Source: Streptomyces sp. CB02261
GTDB taxonomy: Bacteria; Actinomycetota; Actinomycetes; Streptomycetales; Streptomycetaceae
Reading direction: 5' to 3'
Length of the DNA: 64,000 bases
NCBI RefSeq assembly: GCF_001905665.1
Contig: NZ_LIVX01000007.1
Location: forward strand, 248,001-312,000
Shown: piece after piece, positions 16,452 to 26,018 of the stretch
Layout: every line of letters begins with the position of its first letter
How positions within the stretch are numbered: position 1 is the first letter of the stretch
Program-made: the position numbers and the translations under genes
The notes under the pieces: model-generated
Told to the model about the DNA's origin: nothing
The model's database searches: none
The model's input: only the letters and a program-made list of their open reading frames with translations

Positions 16452-17114
16452 TCAGCCCGCCCGGCCCGCCGGGACCCGGCGGGTCGAGACCACGGCGGGG
16501 GCGGGCGTCAGGACCGGCTCGGGCGTGAGGACCGGTTGGGGTGTCAGCACCGGTTCGGGCGCGAGGGCCGGTTCGAGGGCCGGGGACGGGTCGGCCGGGG
16601 CGCTGAGCGGAACGCCGGAGAACCGCCCGTACCCCACGAAGGGACCCTCGGTCGCGGAGCCGTACACGGCGTGCGGACGGGCCATGACCGGGACGGCGCG
16701 CGGCGGTGCAGAGAGGGTGAACCACACCACCTTCCCGTCCGCGCCGCAGGGGCGGACACCCCAGCTCTCGCTGACCGCGCCGACGATGGCGAGGCCGCGG
16801 CCGGAGGTGGCCAGTTCGTCGAAGGCATCGAGGGGCTCCGGGCGACAGGCCTGCGGTATCCGCGGGTCATGGTCCCGGACGGAGACCGTCAGCCGGTCGA
16901 GCAACAGCTCGATCTCGACGGTGCACCGCTTGTCCGGCCGGGCGTGCCGGTGGACGTTCGTCAGAAGTTCGGTGACTCCGAGCACGGCCTGATCGACCAG
17001 CGCGTCGAGATGCCAATGACGCAGATGCGCGGACACAATCCTGCGGACCTGTCCGATCCGCGACGGCAGGGCCTGAAGCTCCACCGCGTAATACCTGCTC
17101 GGCTCGCTGATCAC
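16452..17114 (-). CDS. ATP-binding protein, RsbW/anti-sigma-factor type (HATPase_c)
   Basis: A 220-residue GHKL-type ATPase like the many Streptomyces RsbW-like regulators, which bind anti-anti-sigma partners or sigma factors. The N-box is ALGVTELLTNVHRHA-like (seen as VLGVTELLTNVHRHA), the G1 region is RDHDPRIP and the G2-like loop is TSGRGLAIV. The C-terminal 60 residues are disordered and carry PEPVLTP-type repeats. The start was set at GTG 17114 because GGGGAG lies 8 bp upstream; ATG 17168 is an in-frame alternative without a ribosome site. No partner gene is adjacent. Confidence 0.85.
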   Translation of the reverse strand: MISEPSRYYAVELQALPSRIGQVRRIVSAHLRHWHLDALVDQAVLGVTELLTNVHRHARPDKRCTVEIELLLDRLTVSVRDHDPRIPQACRPEPLDAFDELATSGRGLAIVGAVSESWGVRPCGADGKVVWFTLSAPPRAVPVMARPHAVYGSATEGPFVGYGRFSGVPLSAPADPSPALEPALAPEPVLTPQPVLTPEPVLTPAPAVVSTRRVPAGRAG

Positions 17115-17341
17115 GGCTGCGACTCCCCGAAGTAGTCCGGAAGAAGACGAAGATTCGGATCTCTCCATGCGACACAGGGGCTCGGACGGGGTAGCGACCT
17201 CGACGTACGGTCACCGTCGATGAACCCTCTGTGAGGTGATACCAGCGTGAACCAGTGGTGACTGTCGCGCAACTCACAGCGGGCCGGAGCCAGGTCGGAG
17301 GGCGGCCGGCCCCCGTCCGCGCCCGTGGTCGCCCCGGCCCG

Positions 17342-17662
17342 TCAGCGCCGCCCGGCAGCCCTCTTCAGTGCCGCGAGGAAACGGCCCGTCTCCTCGGTCT
17401 CGTCCTCGCTCGCGCCGTGGTCGTCGCCGTGCAGCGTCAGCCGGTAGCGGGTGCCGTTCACCGTCGCCACCGCCTCGTCGGACCGCGCGAACCACGGGCG
17501 TCCCGCCCGGACCTTGCTGACCGGCGCGCTGTCGATCTCGCTGCCGTAACTCGTGAGGAGGGCGAGCCGGCCGTCCTCGATCCGCACCTCCCCGGCGCGC
17601 GTCAGTGAACGCGGCCACCGGTCGATCCGTACGCCCCTCGCGCTGAACTCGGGTTCCGACAT
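17342..17662 (-). CDS. Small PH-like hypothetical protein
   Basis: A 106-residue soluble protein. Alternating beta segments (GEVRIEDGRLALLTSYG, VSKVRAGRPWFARSDEA, ATVNGTRYRLTLHG) followed by a C-terminal helix suggest a bacterial PH-like fold. No catalytic motif is visible. It lies alone between an RsbW-like gene and a cysteine-synthase-like gene. Function is unknown, but coding bias is good. Confidence 0.65.
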   Translation of the reverse strand: MSEPEFSARGVRIDRWPRSLTRAGEVRIEDGRLALLTSYGSEIDSAPVSKVRAGRPWFARSDEAVATVNGTRYRLTLHGDDHGASEDETEETGRFLAALKRAAGRR

Positions 17663-17837
17663 GCCGATCCGCCCCTTTCACCCGGTTGTCGTTCCCAGTG
17701 TGCCGGGCCGCCCCCGCCCGCACCAGAAGGCCTCCCCGCAAGTCATCCCTATGGACAGTCAAAGGAATCGTTTGCCCAGGTGAGAGGGGTATCGTCGGCA
17801 GTGGGCACCGAGTGGAAGAGACCGAGGAGAGGCACGG

Positions 17838-18980
17838 ATGAGCACCACGGAGAACAGCGTGGGGAACCGGGCGGCCGCCGCGGCGGTGACCGTCGACGTC
17901 GACCGCAGCGACCCGGCGTACCGGTCGTGGCTCAAGGAGGCCGTCCGCAAGGTCCAGGCCGACGCCAACCGCTCCGCCGACACCCATCTCCTGCGCTTCC
18001 CGCTCCCGGAGAAGTGGGGCATCGACCTCTACCTCAAGGACGAGTCCACCCACCCCACCGGCAGCCTCAAGCACCGCCTCGCCCGCTCCCTCTTCCTGTA
18101 CGGCCTCTGCAACGGCTGGATCCGGCCCGGAAAGCCCGTCATAGAGGCCTCCAGCGGCTCGACCGCGGTCTCCGAGGCGTACTTCGCGAAGCTCATCGGC
18201 GTGCCCTTCATCGCCGTCATGCCCCGCACCACCAGCCCCGAGAAGTGTCGGCTCATCGAGTTCCACGGCGGGCAGTGCCACTTCGTCGACGACTCGCGCA
18301 CGATGTACGAGGAGGCCGCCGCCCTCGCCGAGCGCACCGGCGGCCACTACATGGACCAGTTCACCTACGCGGAGCGGGCCACCGACTGGCGCGGCAACAA
18401 CAACATCGCCGAGTCCATGTTCCAGCAGCTGAGGCTGGAGCGGTTCCCGGAGCCCGCCTGGATCGTGGCGACCGCGGGCACCGGCGGCACCTCGGCGACC
18501 ATCGCCCGCTACGTCCACTACATGCAGCACGACACCCGGATCTGTGTCGCCGACCCGGAGAACTCCTGCTTCTTCGACGGCTGGACGCACCACGACCCGG
18601 ACGCCACCGCCGACTGCGGCTCCCGCATCGAGGGCATCGGCCGCCCCCGGATGGAGCCCAGCTTCGTGCCCGGGGCCGTCGACCGCATGATGAAGGTCCC
18701 CGACGCGGCGAGCGTCGCCGCCGTCCGCGCCCTGGAGGCCGCCATCGGCCGCAAGGCGGGCGGCTCCACCGGCACCGGCCTGTGGAGCGCCTTCAAGATC
18801 ATCGCCGAGATGGTCGCCCAGGAGCGGACCGGCAGCGTCGTCACCCTGATCTGCGACCCCGGCGAGCGCTACCTCGACAAGTACTACTCCGACGCCTGGC
18901 TGGTCGGCCAGGGCCTGGACATCGCCCCGTACAGCGCCGTCATCGAACGGTTCCTGGCGACCGGGGCCTGGCCGGAGTGA
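17838..18980 (+). CDS. PLP-dependent cysteine-synthase-fold enzyme (Cds1-like L-cysteine desulfhydrase)
   Basis: A 380-residue fold-type II PLP enzyme. The lysine that binds PLP lies in HPTGSLKHRLARSL, the substrate loop is EASSGSTAVSEAY, and the phosphate-binding glycine loop is TAGTGGTSATI. The length and sequence resemble mycobacterial Cds1, which degrades L-cysteine to pyruvate, ammonia and sulfide, more than biosynthetic CysK/CysM. ATG 17838 has GAGGAGAGG upstream. A role in cysteine/sulfide homeostasis is plausible, and the cysteine-using cluster lies 30 kb away; a link is speculative. The 3' end overlaps the convergent SRPBCC gene by 41 bp. Confidence 0.82.
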   Translation: MSTTENSVGNRAAAAAVTVDVDRSDPAYRSWLKEAVRKVQADANRSADTHLLRFPLPEKWGIDLYLKDESTHPTGSLKHRLARSLFLYGLCNGWIRPGKPVIEASSGSTAVSEAYFAKLIGVPFIAVMPRTTSPEKCRLIEFHGGQCHFVDDSRTMYEEAAALAERTGGHYMDQFTYAERATDWRGNNNIAESMFQQLRLERFPEPAWIVATAGTGGTSATIARYVHYMQHDTRICVADPENSCFFDGWTHHDPDATADCGSRIEGIGRPRMEPSFVPGAVDRMMKVPDAASVAAVRALEAAIGRKAGGSTGTGLWSAFKIIAEMVAQERTGSVVTLICDPGERYLDKYYSDAWLVGQGLDIAPYSAVIERFLATGAWPE

Positions 18981-19440
18981 GCCGCCGGTCGAGCCGGCGC
19001 GCCGCGTCCCGGAACGACAGCCCCACGCCGGGCCCCGCCAGTCGCAGCCCCAGCCGGAACGGGGTCGCGCCGTCGGCCGCCATGGTCCACCGCAGCCGGG
19101 TGCCCTTGCCGGCGGGGGAGAGGGCCCACTCCTCCGCGAGCGCCGTGACGCCCGGGGCGTTGGTGGCGTCCACCCGGTAGGCGTAGCGGACGTCGGGTTC
19201 GGCGGCGAGGACCGTTTCTTCGAAGGCGATCCCGCCCCGCAGCCGGACCGTCCTGCCGGCCCCGTCGGCGGTGGGCACGGCGGAGACGACCGCCGTGAAC
19301 CAGGCGGGCATGCTCCCCACCTCGACGGCGAGCGACCGGTAGACGGCCGGGGGCGGTGCGGCCAGCGTCGCGGTGAAGACCAGGCGGACGGGCGCGGATG
19401 CGGTGAAGTCGAGCTCCACCGGCCTCAGTCGGCGTGCCAT
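18940..19440 (-). CDS. SRPBCC-family protein
   Basis: A 166-residue polyketide-cyclase/dehydrase-like (START fold) protein: VFTATLAAPPPAVYRSLAVE at the N terminus, alternating strands, and LRWTMAADGATPFRLGLRLA leading to a C-terminal helix. It probably binds a hydrophobic ligand, with no catalytic assignment. ATG 19440. Its stop lies inside the 3' end of the convergent Cds1-like gene. It is the second of three SRPBCC genes within 5 kb. Confidence 0.75.
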   Translation of the reverse strand: MARRLRPVELDFTASAPVRLVFTATLAAPPPAVYRSLAVEVGSMPAWFTAVVSAVPTADGAGRTVRLRGGIAFEETVLAAEPDVRYAYRVDATNAPGVTALAEEWALSPAGKGTRLRWTMAADGATPFRLGLRLAGPGVGLSFRDAARRLDRRLTPARPRSPGTVR

Positions 19441-19505
19441 GGACCGTACCTCCCCAGGACGGAAGCGAAAGAGCACCCTAGCTGACGAGATGTCAACAGC
19501 ACAGA

Positions 19506-19680
19506 GGGCGAGGGGCGTCTCCCGATGGCGGGCCGGCCAACAGACGCCCGGCGAGGGGCGCCTCCCGCCGGGCGGGCCTCCCGCAGGACGCCCGACGAGC
19601 GGTGCCCCCGGACCACACGCCGCCCGACGACGGGCGCCCCCGGCACACGCGCCCGGCAAGAGGCGCCCCCCGGACAGACG
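19506..19680. repeat. Degenerate ~30-bp GC-rich repeat array
   Basis: At least four imperfect units of about 29-44 bp, with the shared core GACGCCCGACGAG followed by GGCGCCCCCGG and an ACAC/ACAG end. It fills the gap between two minus-strand SRPBCC genes and ends 3 bp before the stop of the upstream one. No coding signal was found. Confidence 0.6.
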
Positions 19681-19683
19681 CGC

Positions 19684-20121
19684 TCAGCTCCTCCGCAGCA
19701 GCCCGTCCACCGCCCTGCCGAACAGGACCCGTCCCGCCAGGGCGAGCACCGGATCGAAGGCGCGCGGGACGCCCCGTACGGACAGCTCCTCCGTCCACAC
19801 CACCCGGCTGCCGCCCGGCGTCTCCGTCACCTCGACCAGAGCCCAACCCCGCACCACCCGGCCGGACTTCTCCAGCCGGCACGCGCCGGTGCGTCCGCCC
19901 GCCGGCGGTTCCCAGCGCACGACCTCCATCGGGTCGTCGAAGGCCAGCCGGCCGATGCCGGTCCGGGCGGTGAACCGGGTACCGACCCGGTTCGGCCCCG
20001 GCGTCAGCACCCTCGTCCGGGTCAGCGGCACCATCCGGCCGTGCGCCGGCCAGTCCGTCAGCCGGCGCCACACCTCTCCGGGGGCCAGCGGCACCGTCCG
20101 CTCGACCCGGAACCGGCTCAC
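19684..20121 (-). CDS. SRPBCC-family protein, coupled to the DeoR regulator
   Basis: A 145-residue START-fold protein (FRVERTVPLAPGEVWRRLTD at the start, VVRWEPPAGGRTGACRLEKS in the middle). The GTG start at 20121 overlaps the TGA stop of the upstream deoR-type gene by 4 bp (GTGA, 20118-20121), so the two are translationally coupled. That implies a shared response, but the ligand is unknown. Confidence 0.78.
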   Translation of the reverse strand: MSRFRVERTVPLAPGEVWRRLTDWPAHGRMVPLTRTRVLTPGPNRVGTRFTARTGIGRLAFDDPMEVVRWEPPAGGRTGACRLEKSGRVVRGWALVEVTETPGGSRVVWTEELSVRGVPRAFDPVLALAGRVLFGRAVDGLLRRS

Positions 20122-20945
20122 GCCTGCTCCTCGCCCGCCACCACGAGACCCGGCAGCTGTTCCGCGATCTCGCCCCGGGCACCCTCGGGCAGGCCGCGGT
20201 CCGTCACCCAGGTGTCCACCTCGTCGAGCGAGGCGAAGGAGCTCAGGCCCACCGTCCCCCACTTGGTGTGGTCGGCGACCACCACCACCCGGCGCGCCGA
20301 CTGCATCAGACACCGGTCGGTCTCCGCCTCCGCCAGGTTCGGCGTCGACAGTCCGGCCTCCACCGAGATGCCGTGCACCCCGAGGAACAGCAGGTCGAAG
20401 TGGAGCGAGCGGACCGCCCGGTCCGCCACCGGCCCCACCAGCGCGTCGGACGGCGTGCGCACCCCGCCCGTCAGGACGACCGTCGCCGCCCCGCGCCGCG
20501 ACTCGGCCCCGTTGCCCGCCAGCTGCGCCTCGTGGAAGACGTCCGCGACCCGGACCGAGTTCGTCACCACCGTGAGGTCCGGGACGTCCAGCAGATGCCG
20601 GGCCAGGGCGTAGGTCGTCGTCCCGCCGGACAGGGCGATCGCCGTGCCCGGCGCGACCAGGGCCGCCGCCGTCCGGGCGATCTCGTCCTTGGCACTGAGT
20701 TCGAGCACCGACTTGGCCTCGAAGCCCGGCTCGTGGGTGCTCGCCTCGACCACCGGAACGGCTCCGCCGTGCACCTTCTCCAGCATGCCCTGCCGGGCCA
20801 GCGCGTCGAGGTCCCGACGGATCGTCATGTCCGAGACGCTGAGACGCCGGGTCAGCTCGTTGACCCGGACACCGCCACGCCGCCGGACCTCGTCGAGGAT
20901 CAGGGCGCGCCGCTGTTCCGCCAGGAGGTTCTGGTTGTCAGTCAC
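20118..20945 (-). CDS. DeoR-family transcriptional regulator
   Basis: A 275-residue DeoR/GlpR repressor. The N-terminal helix-turn-helix (VRVNELTRRLSVSDMTIRRD) is followed by LEKVHGGAVPV and a sugar-phosphate-isomerase-like effector domain with LSGGTTTYALARHL and DRAVRSLHFDLLFLGVHGIS. Effectors are usually phosphorylated sugars. The start GTG 20945 is the first after the disordered upstream frame; GTG/ATG 21020 is less likely. It is divergent from the large membrane protein gene and coupled to a downstream SRPBCC gene. Confidence 0.88.
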   Translation of the reverse strand: MTDNQNLLAEQRRALILDEVRRRGGVRVNELTRRLSVSDMTIRRDLDALARQGMLEKVHGGAVPVVEASTHEPGFEAKSVLELSAKDEIARTAAALVAPGTAIALSGGTTTYALARHLLDVPDLTVVTNSVRVADVFHEAQLAGNGAESRRGAATVVLTGGVRTPSDALVGPVADRAVRSLHFDLLFLGVHGISVEAGLSTPNLAEAETDRCLMQSARRVVVVADHTKWGTVGLSSFASLDEVDTWVTDRGLPEGARGEIAEQLPGLVVAGEEQA

Positions 20946-21080
20946 CGCCGGGGCCGGTCCTTCCGCAGGAGACAAGGGGATGGCTGTCGGATTTCGGTGA
21001 GGAACGGTGCGCAGATGCACGTCCGTCCGCGATCCTGTAGCCGACGTCGCATCTTCCCACCCTGAGAGGAAGTCCCCTCA

Positions 21081-23537
21081 GTGTCCCCTGCCACACCCGC
21101 CCCGGAGAGCGGGGGCGCGGCGCTCGAACTCCTCGTCCACGGAGTCGGCGGAGCGACCCCCCAGGACATGCTCGACGACCCCAGGACCGTACGGATCACC
21201 GGCGACCGGACCGCCGCCATGTACCGCCGCGCCGAGGACGTCGACGCGGAGGCCCACCCCGAGCGGTACGCGTCGCGCCCGGTCCCGGAGGCGTACTGCT
21301 GGTCCAATCTGACCTCGGGCGACGGCGCCCGGGCCTTATGGCTGCTGCTCCTGCCGTTCATGGTCGTCAACCTGGCGCACTGGATGCGCCCGCCCTCCCG
21401 GGGAGGCCGGGGGCTCGTCCGCCTGTACGGGGTCGTCGTCCGGCTCGTCGCCCTCACCCTCACCGTGCTCCTCACCGCCGCCGCCTGCGAGGTCGCGCTC
21501 GACCTGACGGCCTGGCAGTGCGCCGGCACCGCAACCTGCGCCGACGCCTACTCCTGGCTCGGCTTCCTCTCGGCGGACCGGGGCGGCTGGTGGTCCCTCC
21601 CCGGCCGCCGCCTCGCCCTCGCCGCCCTCGTCCCGACCGCCCTCGTCGGCCTCCTCTGGTACCTGTCGAACCGCACCTGGAGCGCGTACGAGGCCCAGCG
21701 CCCGCCCACCGGCCACGACGCCCCCGTGGAGACACCGTGGACCGGACCGCAGCCGCCGGTCGGGACGCGGCCGGCGGGCACGGCGCCGCCCGCCGCCGAA
21801 CCGACCGGCCCGGCGACCGCGGTAACCGAAGAGCTCGGCTCGGACCCCGTCGAGCAGCGCCCCGCCCTCGGCCGCCCCGGTTTCTGGTACGGGCGCCGGC
21901 TCGTCGCCCGCCTCAGAGCCGCGCACACCGCCGCCGGCCTCCTCACCGTCTCCGCCGCCCTCGTCACGGCGACCGCACGCCACGACGCCACGACCCCCGG
22001 CGGTGCCGGCGCCGTCATCGGCCCGGCCCTCCAGGCCGCCGTCGTCGCCCTGTCCGTCCTCGTCGTGTGGGTCGTCTGCCGCCGCGGCCGCAGCGAGCGC
22101 CGCCTCGACCTGCGCGTCGAACGCGCCCTCGTCTCCTGGCTGCCCGGCGCCTCGCTCGCCCTCCTGGCGCTCACCGCCCTGTACGCCGGCTGGTCACGCC
22201 CCGGCTGGACGTCCACCGGCACCCTCCCCGGCGACGCCTTCTTCGGCGCCCTCACCCTCGTCCAGGGCGGCCTTGTCGTCGCCCTCGGCGTGGTCGCCCT
22301 GCTGCTCCAGCGTCCCGGCCGGAACCCGCGCACCGCGCTGCGCGGACTCGGCGGCCCCGCCGTCGCCATGCTCGCCTGCGCCCTCGGCGGAGTCATGTCC
22401 GGGGGAGTGGCCCAACGCGTCGCCGACTGGCTCGACGGCCCCGGCGCGGGCGACGGCGGCCACCGGATCGGCCCGCCCGTGCTGCTCAGCTGGCAGGCGT
22501 CCACCATCCCCGTCCTGCTCCTGCTGCTGCTCGTACCTGCCGCCCTCCTCGCCGTACGCACCGTGCTCGCCGCCCGGCGGCTGCGCGCCACCGTCGAGGC
22601 CGACTACGACACCGCCGACGAACGCGACCCGGTCCGCACGGGACAGATCGCGTCCGGCCGGGCCCGTGCCGGGCTCACCGACTCCGCGCCCGTCCTCGTC
22701 GGCGTCGTGTCCGGCGCCACCCTGCTCCTCGGGGCCGTCTCCGTCGCCGGGGCCTGGGCCAGCGGAAACGTCCCCGGGCGGGCCTTCGACGGAGCCCACC
22801 CCGCCGTCGCGGCCGTGGCCTCCGCCACCCAGGCCCTCGGCTCCTGGATGATCGGCTTCGGCTTCCTGCTCTTCGTCACCTGGGGCCGTCGCGCCTACCG
22901 GGACGCCTCCGCCCGCCGCACCATCGGCATCCTCTGGGACGTCGGCACCTTCTGGCCCCGTGCCGCCCATCCCTTCGCCCCGCCCTGCTACGCCGAACGC
23001 GCGGTCCCCGACCTGACCTGGCGGATGAGCTCCTGGACCCGGAGCACCGGCGGCCGGCTCGTCATCTCCGGGCACTCCCAGGGCAGCGTCCTCGCCGCGG
23101 CCGCCGTCTGGCAGCTGTCGCCCGCCACCCGGGGCCGGGTCGCCCTCCTCACGTACGGCTCACCCCTGGAGCGGCTCTACGGACGCTGGTTCCCCGCCTA
23201 CTTCGGCCCCGACGCGCTGCGCGCCCTGCACCGGACGATCCACTGCTGGAACAACCTGTACCGTGCCACCGACCCCATCGGCGGCCCCGTCCGGGTCCCG
23301 GCGGAGGACGGCCGGCCGGCCGTGGACGCGGCCGTCCTGCTCGATCCGGTCGCCTACGGCCGCACCCGCCGGCACCCCCTGCCCGAACCGATCCTGGGCC
23401 ACTCCGACTACCAGGCAGACCCGGCGTTCGCCCTCCGCCGCACCGCCCTCCTCGACCAGCTGCTCCCCGCCATGCCCCGGCAGCGCGACCCCCACGAGAC
23501 CGCGGATCAGGGCAGTTCGGGCAGATCCTCCGGATAG
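21081..23537 (+). CDS. Large polytopic membrane protein with alpha/beta-hydrolase-like serine motif
   Basis: An 818-residue protein. The N terminus has an oxyanion-hole-like LLVHGVGGATPQDML, then about nine or ten membrane segments, and near residue 660 a nucleophile elbow GHSQGS typical of lipases. A bipartite hydrolase interrupted by membrane helices would act on a lipid at the membrane; this is inference. A TTA codon at 21336-21338 (codon 86) makes translation dependent on the bldA tRNA, so expression is expected late or under developmental control. GTG 21081 follows GAGAGGAAG. The last 31 bp overlap the convergent AAA gene. Confidence 0.8.
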   Translation: MSPATPAPESGGAALELLVHGVGGATPQDMLDDPRTVRITGDRTAAMYRRAEDVDAEAHPERYASRPVPEAYCWSNLTSGDGARALWLLLLPFMVVNLAHWMRPPSRGGRGLVRLYGVVVRLVALTLTVLLTAAACEVALDLTAWQCAGTATCADAYSWLGFLSADRGGWWSLPGRRLALAALVPTALVGLLWYLSNRTWSAYEAQRPPTGHDAPVETPWTGPQPPVGTRPAGTAPPAAEPTGPATAVTEELGSDPVEQRPALGRPGFWYGRRLVARLRAAHTAAGLLTVSAALVTATARHDATTPGGAGAVIGPALQAAVVALSVLVVWVVCRRGRSERRLDLRVERALVSWLPGASLALLALTALYAGWSRPGWTSTGTLPGDAFFGALTLVQGGLVVALGVVALLLQRPGRNPRTALRGLGGPAVAMLACALGGVMSGGVAQRVADWLDGPGAGDGGHRIGPPVLLSWQASTIPVLLLLLLVPAALLAVRTVLAARRLRATVEADYDTADERDPVRTGQIASGRARAGLTDSAPVLVGVVSGATLLLGAVSVAGAWASGNVPGRAFDGAHPAVAAVASATQALGSWMIGFGFLLFVTWGRRAYRDASARRTIGILWDVGTFWPRAAHPFAPPCYAERAVPDLTWRMSSWTRSTGGRLVISGHSQGSVLAAAAVWQLSPATRGRVALLTYGSPLERLYGRWFPAYFGPDALRALHRTIHCWNNLYRATDPIGGPVRVPAEDGRPAVDAAVLLDPVAYGRTRRHPLPEPILGHSDYQADPAFALRRTALLDQLLPAMPRQRDPHETADQGSSGRSSG

Positions 23538-25912
23538 AGCAGCGTCAGGTCGTCCGTGCTCGCCTCGGCGAGCGCGGCGACCCGCCCCGCGTGCCGCTCC
23601 ACCATCGACTCGAAGGTCTGCCGCGCGGTGCGGCCGTTGCCGAAGGCCGGACCCTTGGGCAGCTTCGTGAAGTACACGAGCAACGCCTCGTCCGTGCCCG
23701 GCGCGAGCCGGTACTCGTGCTCGTCCGCCTGCTGCCCCACGATCCGCAGCAGCTCCTCCGGAGCGTAGTCACCGAAGCTGATGGTCCGTGAGAAACGGGA
23801 CGCCACACCGGGGTTGACGGTGAGGAAGCGCTCCATCTCCGCCGTGTAGCCCGCGACGATCACGACCACCGCGTCCCGGTGGTCCTCCATCAGCTTCACC
23901 AGCGTGTCGATCGCCTCCCGGCCGAAGTCCCGCCCCGAGTCCTCGGGCGACAGGGCGTACGCCTCGTCCACGAACAGCACCCCGCCCCGCGCCCGGTCGA
24001 AGGCCTCCTGGGTGCGGATCGCCGTCGAGCCGATGTGCTCACCGACCAGGTCCACCCGGGACACCTCCACCAGGTGCCCCCGCTCCAGGACGCCGAGCGA
24101 GGCCAGGATCTCGCCGTAGAGCCGGGCCACCGTCGTCTTGCCCGTACCCGGGTTGCCCGTGAAGACCAGATGGCGGCGGACCGAGGCCGCCTTGAAACCG
24201 GCCTCCTGACGTCTGCGCCCCACCTCGATCATGTTGGTGAGGGTGCGCACCTCCAGCTTGACGCTCTCCAGACCCACCAGGGCGTCCAGCTCCCCGAGCA
24301 CGTCCTGCGACGAGCGGGACGCCGGCACGGGGACCGGAGCGGCCGGCGGCGGCGCCGTGGGCCGCGGCGCGGGCACCGTCCCGAGCAGCCCCGCCGACTG
24401 GGTGGCCGTCAGGACCGTCCCCCCGTCGGGTACGGAGGACCGGACCGCGCTCTCGTCGCTGGTGCAGTCCTCCGCGCTCGTCCCCTCCTCGGGGAACTCG
24501 TACCCGCCGCGCGCGCACCGCTCCGTACGGCACTTGCGCAGCGTGGTCCGGCAGCCGTCCGTGACGTGGAACCCGTAACCGCCGCTCCCGGTGACCCGGC
24601 ACCCGTGGAAGGAGCCGCGCCCCTCGGCCGACACGTAGAACCCGGCCTCGGCGGGCGAGGTGACCGTGCACCGGTCGATCGTGGGGTCGGCGCCCTTGGT
24701 GACGATGACCCCCGTCTGCACGGAGTCGAAGGTGCACCCGCCGAGGGTGCCGCCGCTGCCGTGGTCCCGGAACCAGGCGCCCGTCGAGGCCTCCCGGATC
24801 CGGCAGTCGTCGAGCTGCGCCGTCGCCCCGTCGCTCACCGACACCGCCGTGTTCCGCACCTGCGACAGATCGCTGTCGACGACGTCGACCCGCGAGCCCC
24901 GGTCGAGGACGAACAGGGCGTCCGGCACGTCGTGCACCCGGCAGGCGTCGAGGACGGCCGTCGCCCCGTCGCTCACCCACACCGCCGGGTAGTCGCCCGT
25001 ACTGTCGTGGATCTCGCACTGGTTGGCGTCCACCCGGGTCCCCGGGTCCCACACCGACAGGCCGTTGCGGCCGAAGCGGCGGACCGTCGACCGGGTCAGG
25101 GTGAGGACCGAGCGCGAGCGCAGGTCGACGGCGTTCTCGGGGATGTCGTGGATGTCGCAGTCCGAGAGCGTGAGCACCGCGTCGGTGTCGAGGGTGATGC
25201 CGTCCGCCGACGTGCGGTGCACGGAGGAGTCCGTGAGGTGCGCGGTGGCGCGGGCCGCGATCTGGAGCCCGGCGCCCTTGATCTCGTACACCTCGCAGCC
25301 GATGCCCTCCAGGGCGCTGCCCTCGCCGGTGACGGCGATCCCGGCGCCGGAGGCGTGGTGCACCCGGCAGCGCTCGAGACGCGGATGCGCCCCGCCGCGC
25401 ACCGAGACGCCCGCCTGCCCCGCGGAGACCACCTCGCACTCCTCGAACACCCCGCCGGCCCCGTCGAGTACGGCGATGCCGACCCCGGCCGGGTTGTCGA
25501 CCGTGCAGCGGCGGACCGTCGGCCGGGCCGCTCCCCGCACCTCGATCCCGGCCGCCGAGCGGGTCATGATGCGCAGGTCGAGCAGCTCGGGCGTGCCGTC
25601 CTCGACGAGCAGCGCGGGCGCGGCCACGTCCTGCCCCTCGATGTGGAGGTCCTGCACGGTGACGGAGGCGCGCAGCGTCAGCGGCACCCCGTCGGGCGGC
25701 GCGATCCGCACCGAGCCGACTCCGCCCTCCGGGCCGCGCAGGGTGACGGCCCGGCGCACCACGAGGTTCTCCCGGTAGGTGCCCGGGGCGACGGTGAGCA
25801 CGTCCCCGTCACCGGCCGCCTCGAGCGCGGCGGCCAGCGAGGGGTACTCACCCGTGCGGCGCCGCCACCGCGATGTGCCGGTGTGCGTCACCTGGACCGT
25901 GCCCTGTGCCAT
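23507..25912 (-). CDS. Right-handed beta-helix / AAA ATPase (CbxX/EccA-like) fusion protein
   Basis: An 801-residue protein. Residues about 15-520 form a right-handed parallel beta-helix with many imperfect repeats (GIAVLDGAGG, GVSVRGGAHP and similar). After a Pro-rich linker, residues about 555-800 form a CbxX/CfqX-type AAA ATPase with Walker A GNPGTGKTT, Walker B GGVLFVDEAYAL and arginine-finger region VASRFSRTISF. The ATPase type occurs in type VII secretion (EccA) and Rubisco activase CbxX, but no ESX genes are present here. It may remodel a partner held by the beta-helix. ATG 25912 has AGGA at 7 bp. Confidence 0.88.
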   Translation of the reverse strand: MAQGTVQVTHTGTSRWRRRTGEYPSLAAALEAAGDGDVLTVAPGTYRENLVVRRAVTLRGPEGGVGSVRIAPPDGVPLTLRASVTVQDLHIEGQDVAAPALLVEDGTPELLDLRIMTRSAAGIEVRGAARPTVRRCTVDNPAGVGIAVLDGAGGVFEECEVVSAGQAGVSVRGGAHPRLERCRVHHASGAGIAVTGEGSALEGIGCEVYEIKGAGLQIAARATAHLTDSSVHRTSADGITLDTDAVLTLSDCDIHDIPENAVDLRSRSVLTLTRSTVRRFGRNGLSVWDPGTRVDANQCEIHDSTGDYPAVWVSDGATAVLDACRVHDVPDALFVLDRGSRVDVVDSDLSQVRNTAVSVSDGATAQLDDCRIREASTGAWFRDHGSGGTLGGCTFDSVQTGVIVTKGADPTIDRCTVTSPAEAGFYVSAEGRGSFHGCRVTGSGGYGFHVTDGCRTTLRKCRTERCARGGYEFPEEGTSAEDCTSDESAVRSSVPDGGTVLTATQSAGLLGTVPAPRPTAPPPAAPVPVPASRSSQDVLGELDALVGLESVKLEVRTLTNMIEVGRRRQEAGFKAASVRRHLVFTGNPGTGKTTVARLYGEILASLGVLERGHLVEVSRVDLVGEHIGSTAIRTQEAFDRARGGVLFVDEAYALSPEDSGRDFGREAIDTLVKLMEDHRDAVVVIVAGYTAEMERFLTVNPGVASRFSRTISFGDYAPEELLRIVGQQADEHEYRLAPGTDEALLVYFTKLPKGPAFGNGRTARQTFESMVERHAGRVAALAEASTDDLTLLYPEDLPELP

Positions 25913-26018
25913 GGGTGTGTCCTGCCCCCGCCTCATGCCTCGCCGCTGATCCGATGCCCCACCGTAGCGCGCGCGGGGCGGCGGGGTTGACGGGTCGCCG
26001 ACGAGCACCCTCGCGTGC

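Noticed and set aside
17838..18980. Cysteine-supplying member of the biosynthetic cluster
   Set aside because: It lies 30 kb away with unrelated neighbours and resembles a cysteine-degrading enzyme.
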